Source: Streptomyces chumphonensis (GTDB lineage Bacteria > Actinomycetota > Actinomycetes > Streptomycetales > Streptomycetaceae). Taken from it: a stretch of 64,000 nucleotides of DNA. The position numbers and the translations under genes were made by a program. Each line of letters begins with the position of its first letter. Position 1 is the stretch's first letter. This document shows, piece by piece, positions 54,929 to 63,851 of the stretch. The stretch is taken from positions 62,001 through 126,000 of the forward strand of contig NZ_JACXYU010000011.1 of the NCBI RefSeq assembly GCF_014779715.1. Direction: 5' to 3'. The notes under the pieces were generated by a model. That model was given only the letters and a program-made list of their open reading frames with translations. It was not told the origin of the DNA and made no database searches.

Positions 54929-54954
54929 AACAGCGCCGCCGCCGGGATCATTCC
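54929..54954 (-). promoter_or_regulatory. SigR-dependent autoregulatory promoter of sigR
   Basis: On the minus strand GGAAT (54954-54950) is followed by exactly 18 bases and GTT (54931-54929), a perfect SigR consensus. It lies about 80 bases before the long-form start, giving positive autoregulation. Confidence 0.9.
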
Positions 54955-55622
54955 CGGCCCAGCCACCGGGTCACGGCGTCCACGATCAGCGCGGTCGCGG
55001 CGTCCTGCCCGGAGGACCCCGGCTGCCCGGCCTTCGCCCTGCGGGGCACGGCGAACCCGTGGTCGGCGGCGGGCACCTCGACGACCTCCGTCCCGGGCGG
55101 GAACTCCTCCGGCCGCCCGAACGGGTCACGCCCGCCCTGGACCACCAGGACCGGCACCCCGGCGCCCAGCAGCTCCTCCGCCCGCGACTTCTCCGGCCGA
55201 CCCGGCGGATGCAGCGGGAAGGACAGCGCCACCACGCCGACCGCCCCCAGCCCCCGGGCCGTGCGACACGCCACCCGGGCCCCCGCGCTGCGGCCCCCCG
55301 CCACCACGGGCGGGCCCTCGGCGGCGAGCTCCGGCCACAGGGCCGTCCAGGCCGCGTCCAGCGTCTTCGGGGCGGGGGCCACCTTCCGGCCCGCCACCCG
55401 CCAGGGCTGCTCCACCAGGGCCACCGTCACCCCGTGGGCGGGCAGGGCCGCCGCCAGGGCCGCCAGGTCCCGGGCCTCGATGCCGCCTCCGGCACCGTGC
55501 CCGAGGGCCAGGACCCGGCGCGCCCCGGGGGCCCGGTGCCAGGTGACGCGGGCGGGCCCGGCGGGCGTCGTGATCTCGCTCACGGGGTGCTCGGGGCTTT
55601 CATCGGGTTCCTGGCCGCTCAT
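54948..55622 (-). CDS. Alpha/beta hydrolase (KANL3/Tex30-like)
   Basis: 224 residues from ATG 55622. The hydrolase pattern is VLALGHGAGGGIEARDLAAL (oxyanion region), VVAGGRSAGARVACRTA (nucleophile Ser in GRSAG), VLVVQGGRDPFGRPEEF (Asp) and ADHGFAVPRR (His). No signal peptide. Substrate unknown. Its 3' end (54948-54954) covers the -35 of the sigR promoter. Confidence 0.88.
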   Translation of the reverse strand: MSGQEPDESPEHPVSEITTPAGPARVTWHRAPGARRVLALGHGAGGGIEARDLAALAAALPAHGVTVALVEQPWRVAGRKVAPAPKTLDAAWTALWPELAAEGPPVVAGGRSAGARVACRTARGLGAVGVVALSFPLHPPGRPEKSRAEELLGAGVPVLVVQGGRDPFGRPEEFPPGTEVVEVPAADHGFAVPRRAKAGQPGSSGQDAATALIVDAVTRWLGRE

Positions 55623-55657
55623 GCCGCCATCAGACCACGGCACGCGCGGCAGGCCCG

Positions 55658-56473
55658 TCAGAACAGCGTCTCCTCCTCGGGAGCCTCCAGCTCCCTCACC
55701 AGTTCGGGCGAGTTGTTGCGGACGTTGCTGACCTCCGTGCTCACCGGGTAGGCGCGGTGCCGCCCCGTCGGCAGGCCGCCGAGCAGCTCCCGCAACTCGC
55801 CCTCGTCGTGACGCCCCGGGTCGAGCCAGGCGTCCCAGCGGTCCGCCGGGAGGGCGACGGGCATACGCGGGTGGATGTCCGCGAGCGAGCGCGGCCCGCC
55901 CGGCGCGGCGCCGGGCAGCTCGGCCGTCTCCGCCTCCGTGGTGATCACCGTGCACGTCACCCACCAGGCCCGGGGGTCGTCCTCCGGGCGCGTGGTGTCC
56001 TTCCAGAACTCGTAGAGCCCGGCCAGCGCCATGACCGAACCGTCCACCGGGGTGACGAAGTAGGGCTGCTTCCTCGGCCGCTTCCTGCGGCCCCTCTGCT
56101 CCAGGTCCAGCTCACCCCGGCCCGTCACCCACTCGAAGTACCCGTCGGCGGGCAGCAGGCACCGGCGGGAGGTGAACGCGCGCCGGAACGCCGCCTTCTC
56201 GTGCACCGTCTCGGCCCTGGCGTTGATCATCTTGACGCCCAGCTCGGGGGACTTCGCCCAGGACGGCACCAGCCCCCAGCGCAGGACGCGCAGTTGACGT
56301 ACCGGCTCGCGACTCTCCGCACCCTTGAGCGGCCGGTCCAGGACAGCGTGCACGTCCTTGGTCGGCGCCACGTTCCAGTCCGGCGCCAGCGTCTCCTCCG
56401 GCTCCCACTTGCGCACATCGAACAGCCCGACCAGATCCTCCGGGCTCCGACTCGCCGCATACCTACCGCACAT
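55658..56473 (-). CDS. SRAP (YedK/HMCES) abasic-site processing protein
   Basis: 271 residues beginning MCGRYAAS; Cys2 becomes the N-terminal residue after Met removal and crosslinks to abasic sites in single-stranded DNA. WNVAPTKDV, LRWGLVPSWAK, MINARAETV, DGYFEW and DIHPRMPV are the conserved blocks, including the catalytic Asn, Glu and His. It protects stalled replication forks. Confidence 0.94.
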   Translation of the reverse strand: MCGRYAASRSPEDLVGLFDVRKWEPEETLAPDWNVAPTKDVHAVLDRPLKGAESREPVRQLRVLRWGLVPSWAKSPELGVKMINARAETVHEKAAFRRAFTSRRCLLPADGYFEWVTGRGELDLEQRGRRKRPRKQPYFVTPVDGSVMALAGLYEFWKDTTRPEDDPRAWWVTCTVITTEAETAELPGAAPGGPRSLADIHPRMPVALPADRWDAWLDPGRHDEGELRELLGGLPTGRHRAYPVSTEVSNVRNNSPELVRELEAPEEETLF

Positions 56474-56539
56474 GCGTGCAAGCCTGCCACGGCGCTCCGA
56501 CGGGCGGGGGCGGCGGAGGGGTCCGGCGCGGTGGGTGGG

Positions 56540-58621
56540 TCACGTGGTCTCGGGCGTGAGGGTGCGGGCGCTGAGGGCCAGTTCGTTGCGGAAGGTGATG
56601 TACGGGCGCACGCGGGTCGTTCCGCGCTGCGGGTGCGGCACTTCGACGGCGGGGTAGACGTCGGTCCGGCGGCGGTCGGCGGAGTCGCCGCCGATGCGGC
56701 CGAGCGGTGCCGGGGCGGCACCGGGCGCGGGCAGCAGGCGCAGGTCCCACAGGTCGTGCGCCGCGCCGCGTCGGGCCAGCGCCTCCCCGTGGGGCAGCGT
56801 CGCGGCGAAGCGGGCCCCGCCCAGTGGCCGCGCGGGCACGGTGAAGTCGTGCGCGGCGCCGAGCCGGGAGGCGGCGAGCAGGACGGCGTCGGGCCCGGGC
56901 TCGGCGCCGAACAGGCGGGCGGTGACGGCCGTCGCCCCCTCCCCCACGACGACCTGCTCCACCTCGGCGTGGGCCGGACGCAGCCACGTCCGCACGCTCA
57001 GATTGCCGTGCGCGGTGGTGTAGGGCACCCACGCGGCGACTCCCGCCTCCGTCGCCCGGGGCATGAGGGTGACCAGGGCGGCCGTCTCCACCAGTTCCGA
57101 CCGCACGCGGCGCACCCGGCGCGTGCCGCTCCGCGCCACGTAGAGGTCCCAGCGGCCTTCGGCGAGCGTGTGGGCGTCCGGTTCGACGAGGGCCTCGATC
57201 CGGCCGTCCGCCGTGTCCGCGCGCGACGCGAGGGGCAGGACGATCTGCCGCCCCCCGGGGTCCGCGCGTCGGCGCAGGACGAGGTCCAGCGGCTCGGGCG
57301 GCAGACCCGCCGGGTCCAGCCGGACGACGACGCCCCCGTCGCGGGTGGCGGCGGCGCGGGCCTGCGGGGCGGGCGCCGCGCCCGGCGGCGGCTCGGGCGG
57401 CGTGCGGCGCGTGCGGCGACGCACGGTGGCGGCGGCCCGTTGCAGGCCGTCGGCCGCGCGCCGGCGCAACGGCCGGAGTTCCGTCAGCAGCCGCACGTAG
57501 CGCTCGGCGATCCGGTCGGGATCGTAGGCGCGGGCGGTGACGCGGGCGGCGGCGCCGAGGGCACGCCGCTCGGTGGCGTCGTCGATGAGCCGCAGAAGGG
57601 CCCCGGCGAACGCGTCCTCCCCGCCGGCCGGTGGGACGAGGAGGCCGTCCCGTCCGTGCGTGATGATCTCCCGGGGCCCGAAGGGGCAGTCGGTGGAGAC
57701 GACGGGGACGCCGCAGCGCATGGCCTCGACGATCGTCATGCCGAAGGACTCCGCGTCGGAGGAGACGGCGGCGATGGCGCCCTTGGCCCACTCCGTCTCG
57801 ATCGGCGTGACCGCGCCCATGAGCCGCACCTGGTTGTAGAGGCCCAGCTCGGTCACGAGGGCCCGCAGGCCCGCGGCCCCGGCGCCCCGCCCGTACAGCC
57901 GAAGGCTCCAGTCGGGGCGGTCGGCCGCGACCTTGGCGAAGGCCCGTACGAGCCGGTCGTAGCGCTTGACGGGGATGAGCCGGCCGGCCGCGACGACGGT
58001 GCGCGAGCCGCCGTCCGTGGGGGCCACCGGAACGGCGGGCACCGCGTTGGGGATGCACAGGATGCGGGTGCGCACGCCCGGCAGCACCGCGCGGTAGCGG
58101 GCGGCGTCGCTCTCGGAGACGGTGACGAACGCGTCGAGTCCGGCGACGGCGGTCTTCTGGTCCTCCCGCAGCTGCGGGTTGTGGAAGTCGTGGGTGAGGT
58201 GCTCCTGCCCGACGCGCACGTAGCGCGACGTCCCGTAGCGGTCGAGGTAGCCGTTCAGCACGGGTCTGGTGCCGATGACGGCGTCCGCGTCGGTCGTCCG
58301 CAGGTAGGCGGCGACGCGTTCGTCCGTCAGTCGGGTGGGGGCGAGGGGGCCGTTGCTGACGCCGCTGTCCTCCCACAGCGCGGTGGGCTCGGCGGCGTGG
58401 GGGTGTTCGCCGTCGTGGCCGGGGGCGCCCCGGCGGCACTCGATGAGCGAGCGGACCCGCACACCGGGGGCGAGGTCGAGCCGCAGCGCGTCCCGGGTGC
58501 GGTGCACGGAGACGATCTCGACGTCGTGGCCGGCGGCGGCCAGCGCACCGCCGAGGTTCACCGTGGAGCGGATCGTTCCGCCGATCCCGAAGGCGTTGTA
58601 GAGGAGGAAGGCGATCTTCAC
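56540..58621 (-). CDS. Family 4-type glycosyltransferase with extra C-terminal domain
   Basis: 693 residues from GTG 58621 with GGAGAG 7 bases upstream. Residues 1-390 form a GT-B transferase: IAFLLYNAFGIGGTIRSTVN at the start, VVAAGRLIPVKRYDRLVRAF, and SSDAESFGMTIVEAMRCGVP (the ExFGxxxxE motif). A basic linker (about 395-440) leads to a beta-rich region (about 440-690) with LDLVLRRRADPG and GRWDLYVARSG, unlike usual glycosyltransferases. It may build teichoic-acid-like or surface glycans; the sugar is unknown. Divergent from the M50 gene. Confidence 0.87.
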   Translation of the reverse strand: MKIAFLLYNAFGIGGTIRSTVNLGGALAAAGHDVEIVSVHRTRDALRLDLAPGVRVRSLIECRRGAPGHDGEHPHAAEPTALWEDSGVSNGPLAPTRLTDERVAAYLRTTDADAVIGTRPVLNGYLDRYGTSRYVRVGQEHLTHDFHNPQLREDQKTAVAGLDAFVTVSESDAARYRAVLPGVRTRILCIPNAVPAVPVAPTDGGSRTVVAAGRLIPVKRYDRLVRAFAKVAADRPDWSLRLYGRGAGAAGLRALVTELGLYNQVRLMGAVTPIETEWAKGAIAAVSSDAESFGMTIVEAMRCGVPVVSTDCPFGPREIITHGRDGLLVPPAGGEDAFAGALLRLIDDATERRALGAAARVTARAYDPDRIAERYVRLLTELRPLRRRAADGLQRAAATVRRRTRRTPPEPPPGAAPAPQARAAATRDGGVVVRLDPAGLPPEPLDLVLRRRADPGGRQIVLPLASRADTADGRIEALVEPDAHTLAEGRWDLYVARSGTRRVRRVRSELVETAALVTLMPRATEAGVAAWVPYTTAHGNLSVRTWLRPAHAEVEQVVVGEGATAVTARLFGAEPGPDAVLLAASRLGAAHDFTVPARPLGGARFAATLPHGEALARRGAAHDLWDLRLLPAPGAAPAPLGRIGGDSADRRRTDVYPAVEVPHPQRGTTRVRPYITFRNELALSARTLTPETT

Positions 58622-58799
58622 CTGGCACTCTCCTGTTCTCCGGCCTGCCCGTGGCCGGTCCGGACTGCTACCGCAAGGAGTGCTACGCCCGGGAGCGCCG
58701 AAGGTTGCTGAGGACACCGCCCGGATCTTTCTTCGAGGCCGGCCACACACGGGTGACGTGGCAAGGTGGGGCGACGGGCGGGAGCGGGAGAGGAAACCC

Positions 58800-59555
58800 A
58801 TGGGCATCGACGACGTCACCGAGATGTGGGACCGGGTCACCGGTACCCAGCAGGCTCCGGCGGTGTGGCTGGTGATCGCCACGGGCCTGGTGGCGCTGGC
58901 CGTCGTGGGGATACGCGGCTCCTGGCGGTTCGCCCGCAACGCCGTCACGATCGCCCACGAGGGCGGCCACGCGTTGATGGCGCTGTTGACCGGACGTCAA
59001 CTCCAGGGCATACGTCTGCACTCGGACACCTCGGGGCTCACCGTGTCGCGGGGGAAGCCGACGGGACTCGGCATGGTCCTCACGGCCGCGGCCGGTTACA
59101 CGGCGCCGCCCCTGCTCGGGCTCGGCGGCGCGTGGCTCCTGCAGTCGGGGCGCATCACCGCACTGCTGTGGGGGACGACCGCGCTGCTCCTGGCCCTGCT
59201 GGTGATGGTCAGGAACGCCTACGGCGTCCTCAGCGTCGTCGCGACGGGGTCGGTGTTCATCCTCGTCTCCTGGCTGACGCCGGGCGAGGTGCAGGCCCTG
59301 TTCGCCTACGCCGTGGTGTGGTTCCTCCTCCTGGGCGGCGCGCGGCCGGTCTTCGAGCTCCAGGCCAGACGCCGACGGGACCGGGGACGCGTGCCGGCCG
59401 TCCCCGGTGCCGCCGGCACGGCCGGTGCCCCCGACAGCGACGCCGACCAGCTCGCCCGGCTGACCAACGTGCCGCCGCTGGGCTGGCTGCTCTTCTTCCA
59501 CGCCGTCGCGCTGTGCTCCCTCGTCGGTGGCGGGAGCTGGCTGCTCGGGCTGTAG
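58800..59555 (+). CDS. M50-type integral membrane metallopeptidase
   Basis: 251 residues from ATG 58800 with GAGAGG upstream. HEGGHALMALLTGRQ (about 58-72) is the HExxH zinc site inside the membrane. About six helices are visible. No PDZ domain. It matches the short M50B-like actinobacterial family; the substrate is unknown. The C-tail contains a Pro/Ala/Asp-rich loop. Confidence 0.88.
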   Translation: MGIDDVTEMWDRVTGTQQAPAVWLVIATGLVALAVVGIRGSWRFARNAVTIAHEGGHALMALLTGRQLQGIRLHSDTSGLTVSRGKPTGLGMVLTAAAGYTAPPLLGLGGAWLLQSGRITALLWGTTALLLALLVMVRNAYGVLSVVATGSVFILVSWLTPGEVQALFAYAVVWFLLLGGARPVFELQARRRRDRGRVPAVPGAAGTAGAPDSDADQLARLTNVPPLGWLLFFHAVALCSLVGGGSWLLGL

Positions 59556-59579
59556 GGGGCGGCCGTCCCCGGGGCGGGC

Positions 59580-59612
59580 GCGGGGTGAGCGCGGGGTGAG
59601 CGCGGGGTGAGC
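59580..59612. repeat. Three perfect 11-bp tandem repeats before aroA
   Basis: The unit GCGGGGTGAGC is repeated at 59580, 59591 and 59602, between the M50 gene stop and the aroA start, 72 bases from the latter. One 11-base unit is about one helical turn. It might be a polymorphic spacer or a protein-binding array. Confidence 0.85.
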
Positions 59613-59683
59613 GCGTGCGACGTCGCGCGGCGAGGGCACGCGCGCACGACCGACGCCTTGGCGCACGCACTAGAGTGAGGCCC

Positions 59684-60997
59684 ATGACCGCCACCGCTGC
59701 TCTTTGGCCTGCGCCGTCCGCGTCCGGTGCCGTCGACGCCAACGTCACCGTGCCCGGCTCCAAGTCGGTGACCAACCGCGCACTGGTCCTGGCCTCGCTC
59801 GCCTCCGACCCGGGCTGGATCAGGCGGCCGCTGCGCTCCCGGGACACCGTCCTGATGGCCGAGGCCCTGCGCACGATGGGCGTCGGCATCGAGGAGGGCG
59901 TCGGCCCCGACGGCACCGGTGAGGCCTGGCGCATCATCCCGGCGGGCCTGCACGGCCCGGCCACCGTGGACGTCGGCAACGCCGGCACCGTCATGCGCTT
60001 CCTGCCGCCGGTGGCCGCGCTGGCCGACGGCCCCGTCCACTTCGACGGCGACCCACGCTCGCACGAGCGGCCGCTGCACGGCGTCATCGACGCGCTGCGC
60101 ACCCTCGGCGCCCGGATCGACGACGACGGCCGCGGCGCCCTGCCGCTCACCGTCCACGGCGGCGGCTCGCTGACCGGCGGTCCGGTGGCGATCGACGCCT
60201 CGTCCTCCAGCCAGTTCGTGAGCGCGCTGCTGCTGTCCGGTCCCCGGTTCAACCAGGGCGTGGAGGTGCGGCACACCGGCGAGACGCTGCCGTCGATGCC
60301 CCACATCCGCATGACGGTGGACATGCTGCGGGCGGCCGGAGCGCAGGTCGACACCCCGGAGGCCGGCGGAGAGGCGGGCGTGTGGCGGGTGACTCCGGGC
60401 GCGCTGCTCGGCCGTGACCTGGTGGTCGAGCCCGACCTGTCCAACGCCCAGCCCTTCCTGGCCGCCGCTCTCGTGACCGGCGGCCGGGTCACCGTCCCGG
60501 ACTGGCCCACGCAGACCACCCAGCCGGGTGACGCCCTGCGGGAGATCTTCACCTCGATGGGCGGACGGTGCGAGCTCGACGAGCGCGGGCTGACGTTCAC
60601 CGGCTCCGGCGCGATCCACGGCATCGACGTCGACCTGTCCGACGTGGGCGAGCTGACGCCCGGCATCGCCGCCGTGGCGGCCCTCGCGGAGTCGGAGTCC
60701 GTGCTGCGCGGCGTCGCCCACCTGCGGCTGCACGAGACGGACCGGCTGGCCGCGCTGACCAAGGAGATCAACGGCCTCGGCGGCGACGTCACCGAGACCG
60801 CCGACGGCCTGCGCATCCGCCCGCGCCCGCTGCGGGGCGGCGTCTTCCACACCTACGACGACCACCGGCTGGCCACGGCGGGGGCGCTGCTCGGCCTGGT
60901 CGTGCCGGGCGTGGAGGTGGAGAACGTGGCCACGACGGCCAAGACCCTGCCGGACTTCCCCGGCATGTGGCGGTCCATGCTCGGCATGCCCGGCTGA
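59684..60997 (+). CDS. aroA: 3-phosphoshikimate 1-carboxyvinyltransferase (EPSP synthase)
   Basis: 437 residues from ATG 59684; the frame from 59615 is an unsupported extension. Shikimate pathway step joining phosphoenolpyruvate to shikimate-3-phosphate. Motifs: VPGSKSVTNRALVLASLA (Lys), VDVGNAGTVMRFLPPVAAL, SSSSQFVSALLL, HETDRLAALTKEI and TYDDHRLATAGALLGL. Followed 14 bases later by rsgA, forming a two-gene unit that is conserved in Streptomyces. Confidence 0.97.
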   Translation: MTATAALWPAPSASGAVDANVTVPGSKSVTNRALVLASLASDPGWIRRPLRSRDTVLMAEALRTMGVGIEEGVGPDGTGEAWRIIPAGLHGPATVDVGNAGTVMRFLPPVAALADGPVHFDGDPRSHERPLHGVIDALRTLGARIDDDGRGALPLTVHGGGSLTGGPVAIDASSSSQFVSALLLSGPRFNQGVEVRHTGETLPSMPHIRMTVDMLRAAGAQVDTPEAGGEAGVWRVTPGALLGRDLVVEPDLSNAQPFLAAALVTGGRVTVPDWPTQTTQPGDALREIFTSMGGRCELDERGLTFTGSGAIHGIDVDLSDVGELTPGIAAVAALAESESVLRGVAHLRLHETDRLAALTKEINGLGGDVTETADGLRIRPRPLRGGVFHTYDDHRLATAGALLGLVVPGVEVENVATTAKTLPDFPGMWRSMLGMPG

Positions 60998-61011
60998 GGA
61001 CGGCGCCCGGC

Positions 61012-62004
61012 ATGCGCCGCTACGGCAAGCACACCGACGAGGACGACATCCGGATCCGGCCCGGACGCCGGGGCAGCCGGCCCCGGACCCGCCTGCGGCC
61101 CAAGCACGAGGACGCGGCCGAGGGCTTCGTCCTCACCGTGGACCGGGGCCGCGTCACCACGCTCGTCGACGGCCGTACGGTCACCGCGATGAAGGCCCGC
61201 GAGCTGGGCCGCAAGGGCGTCGTGGTCGGCGACCGGGTCGCCGTGGTGGGGGACCTCTCCGGGGAGAAGGACACCCTCGCGCGCATCGTGCGGGTGGAGC
61301 CGAGGACGTCCGTGCTGCGCCGCACGGCCGACGACGACGACCCCTACGAACGCGTCGTCGTCGCCAACGCCGATCAACTGGCCATCGTCACCGCGCTCGC
61401 CGACCCCGAGCCGCGCCCCCGGCTGATCGACCGCTGCCTGGTGGCGGCCTTCGACGCCGGCCTCGACCCGCTGCTCGTCCTCACCAAGGCCGACCTCGCG
61501 CCCGCCGAGGAGTTGCTGGCCGCCTACGCCCCGCTGGGGGTACGCGCGGTGGCCGCCCGGCACGACGAGCCCGTCGCGGCGGTGCGGCACCTGCTCGACG
61601 GCCGGGTGACGGCGTTCGTGGGCCATTCCGGCGTCGGCAAGACGACTCTGGTCAACGCCCTCGTACCGGAGCGCAGCCGGGCCACCGGGCACGTCAACGC
61701 GGTCACCGGACGCGGCCGCCACACGACGACGTCGGCGCTGGCGCTGCCCCTTCCGGACGGCGGGGGCTGGGTCATCGACACCCCCGGCGTGCGGTCCTTC
61801 GGGCTGCACCACGTGGACCCGTCCCGCGTCATCCACGCCTTCCCCGACCTGGAACCGGGCACCGAGGGGTGCCCCCGGGCGTGCAGCCACGACGAGCCGG
61901 ACTGCGCGTTGGACGCCTGGGTCACCGAGGGCCACGCCGAACCGGCGCGGCTGTACTCCCTGCGCCGACTGCTGGCCGCCCGGGAACGCCGCGAGGGCGA
62001 CTAG
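61012..62004 (+). CDS. rsgA: Ribosome small-subunit GTPase RsgA (YjeQ)
   Basis: 330 residues. An OB-fold N-domain is followed by a circularly permuted GTPase: G4 LTKADL comes before G1 GHSGVGKTTLVNAL, with G3 DTPGVRSF after it. The zinc knuckle is GCPRACSHDEPDCAL with several Cys and a His. It assists late 30S maturation. The basic N-tail RPGRRGSRPRTRLRPKHEDA is typical of actinobacterial members. Confidence 0.95.
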   Translation: MRRYGKHTDEDDIRIRPGRRGSRPRTRLRPKHEDAAEGFVLTVDRGRVTTLVDGRTVTAMKARELGRKGVVVGDRVAVVGDLSGEKDTLARIVRVEPRTSVLRRTADDDDPYERVVVANADQLAIVTALADPEPRPRLIDRCLVAAFDAGLDPLLVLTKADLAPAEELLAAYAPLGVRAVAARHDEPVAAVRHLLDGRVTAFVGHSGVGKTTLVNALVPERSRATGHVNAVTGRGRHTTTSALALPLPDGGGWVIDTPGVRSFGLHHVDPSRVIHAFPDLEPGTEGCPRACSHDEPDCALDAWVTEGHAEPARLYSLRRLLAARERREGD

Positions 62005-62085
62005 GGATCGTCGAGGCGCGCGGGAGAGGCGGGCGGGGGAACGGCCCGGGTGCTGGCCCCTCCGGGCGGAGTCCCGGTGGGGGCC

Positions 62086-62688
62086 TCATGGCCGACGGGT
62101 CGGCGGGCCCGCGTCCGGGGCCGGTAGGCCCCCTCGGACGGAGGAGCCCGAGAGCAGCGCCGAGACGACGGCGGCGACGCGGGCCGGTGCGTCCGGTTCG
62201 GTCGGCGGTACGACGACGTAGGAGAGGGCCAGCCGCAGCCCCGCCTCGCAGGCGCGGCGCAGCTCGGCACCCCCTTCACCGCTCAGGGCGTCGAGGATGC
62301 CGGCGGCCAGCCGCTCGACCACCTGCGCGGGCGGGACCTCGGGGAGGGGCAACCGCGAGTTCCAGAAGCCGGTGAGCGCGGCGCGTACCAGCGGTTCCTC
62401 CCGCGCCCGGCAGAGGATCCACACGGCGGCGGCGGCGCAGCACACGGCCGGGTCGCCGCCGCTGCGCCGGGCGGCGGTGACGGCGTCGGCGGCGCCCGTC
62501 ACGAAGCCGTCGACCTGGCGGGCCACGAGGGCGGCACCGAGGCCCTCCTTGGTGCGGAACTCGTTGTAGAGGGTCTGCCGGGAGACGCCGGCCGCCGCCG
62601 CGACCTCGACCATGCGCACGGTCGCCCAGGGCTGCGCCGCCAGGGCCGACTGGGCGGCGATCAGCAAGGACTCACGGGCGCTCGGCAT
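62086..62688 (-). CDS. TetR family regulator
   Basis: 200 residues from ATG 62688 with GGGGAGGGGATC upstream; the longer frame to 63774 is antisense to hisN. HTH: VRMVEVAAAAGVSRQTLYNEF (about 24-44). The ligand domain holds a CCAAAAVWILCRA helix. Divergent from hisN; GGTGA/TCACC (62766-62770 and 62778-62782) is a weak candidate operator. Target unknown. Confidence 0.9.
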   Translation of the reverse strand: MPSARESLLIAAQSALAAQPWATVRMVEVAAAAGVSRQTLYNEFRTKEGLGAALVARQVDGFVTGAADAVTAARRSGGDPAVCCAAAAVWILCRAREEPLVRAALTGFWNSRLPLPEVPPAQVVERLAAGILDALSGEGGAELRRACEAGLRLALSYVVVPPTEPDAPARVAAVVSALLSGSSVRGGLPAPDAGPPTRRP

Positions 62689-62862
62689 GATCCCCTCCCC
62701 TGGCCGCGCGTCGGATGTGCGGCACAGGATCATGGCGGGGCCGGGGCAAGTCAAGACATCGGAAGGGTGACGTCCGTTCACCGTGCCCGCTCGCGACACG
62801 GGCACGCGCCCGGACGGACGGCCCATGTGGCCGGGCCACCGCCCACTGGATACTGTTCGATC

Positions 62863-63669
62863 ATGCCGGACTATCACGATGATCTGCGTCTCGCCCACGT
62901 CCTGGCCGACGCCGCCGACGCCGCCACCATGGAGCGGTTCAAGGCGCTGGACCTCAAGGTCGAGACGAAACCGGACATGACGCCGGTCAGCGAGGCGGAC
63001 AAGGCCGCCGAGGAACTGGTGCGCTCCTCGCTGCAGCGGGCCAGGCCCCGGGACGCCGTGCTCGGCGAGGAGTTCGGCACCGAGGGTTCCGGCCCCCGGC
63101 GGTGGGTCATCGACCCGATCGACGGCACGAAGAACTACGTGCGGGGCGTGCCGGTGTGGGCCACGCTCATCGCGCTGATGGAACGCGGTGAGGGCGGCGA
63201 CCGGCCGGTCGTGGGCGTCGTGTCCGCCCCGGCGCTGCATCGCCGCTGGTGGGCGGCGCTCGGCAGCGGGGCGTACACCGGCCGCAGCCTCTCGTCGGCC
63301 TCGCGGATGCAGGTCTCCCGGGTGGCCCGGCTGCGGGACGCCTCGTTCGCTTACTCCTCGCTCTCCGGCTGGGAGGAGCGCGGTCGGCTGGGCGGGTTCC
63401 TCGACCTGACCCGCACCGTGTGGCGCACCCGCGCCTACGGCGACTTCTGGCCGTACATGATGGTCGCCGAGGGCTCGGTGGACCTGTGCGCCGAGCCCGA
63501 GCTGTCCCTGTGGGACATGGCCGCGAACGCGATCATCGTGCAGGAGGCGGGAGGCACGTTCACCGGGCTCGACGGCCGACCCGGTCCGCACAGCGGTGAC
63601 GCGGCGGCCTCCAACGGCCTCCTCCACCAGGAGATGCTGGCCTATCTCGGGGGGCGCACCGCCCGTTGA
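62863..63669 (+). CDS. hisN: Histidinol-phosphatase of the inositol monophosphatase family
   Basis: 268 residues from ATG 62863. Metal motifs: LGEEFGTEG, WVIDPIDGTKNYVRG and LSLWDMAANAIIVQEAGG. The IMPase family member at this locus in S. coelicolor (SCO5208) was shown to be the histidinol-phosphate phosphatase HisN, completing histidine biosynthesis; I assign by synteny and sequence pattern. Inositol phosphatase activity is the alternative. Confidence 0.9.
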   Translation: MPDYHDDLRLAHVLADAADAATMERFKALDLKVETKPDMTPVSEADKAAEELVRSSLQRARPRDAVLGEEFGTEGSGPRRWVIDPIDGTKNYVRGVPVWATLIALMERGEGGDRPVVGVVSAPALHRRWWAALGSGAYTGRSLSSASRMQVSRVARLRDASFAYSSLSGWEERGRLGGFLDLTRTVWRTRAYGDFWPYMMVAEGSVDLCAEPELSLWDMAANAIIVQEAGGTFTGLDGRPGPHSGDAAASNGLLHQEMLAYLGGRTAR

Positions 63670-63851
63670 CGTGTCGGAGGGTCCGGGTGGCCGGATTCTC
63701 GTCGGAACGGGCGTCAGACGGGCTCGCACGCGGTCTTGTTGGGCGCCGGGGAGCGTGTGACTATGAAGACTCACCCGCTTGTGAGCTTGTGAATCCGTTC
63801 TCGTGCCGACAGGACGGCTCCCGGCTCCGCCAAGGAGGTGGCACGACGACC

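Noticed and set aside
55757..58711. A 984-codon plus-strand frame antisense to the SRAP and glycosyltransferase genes
   Set aside because: High-GC antisense shadow: no domain pattern, while the minus-strand genes have clear catalytic motifs.
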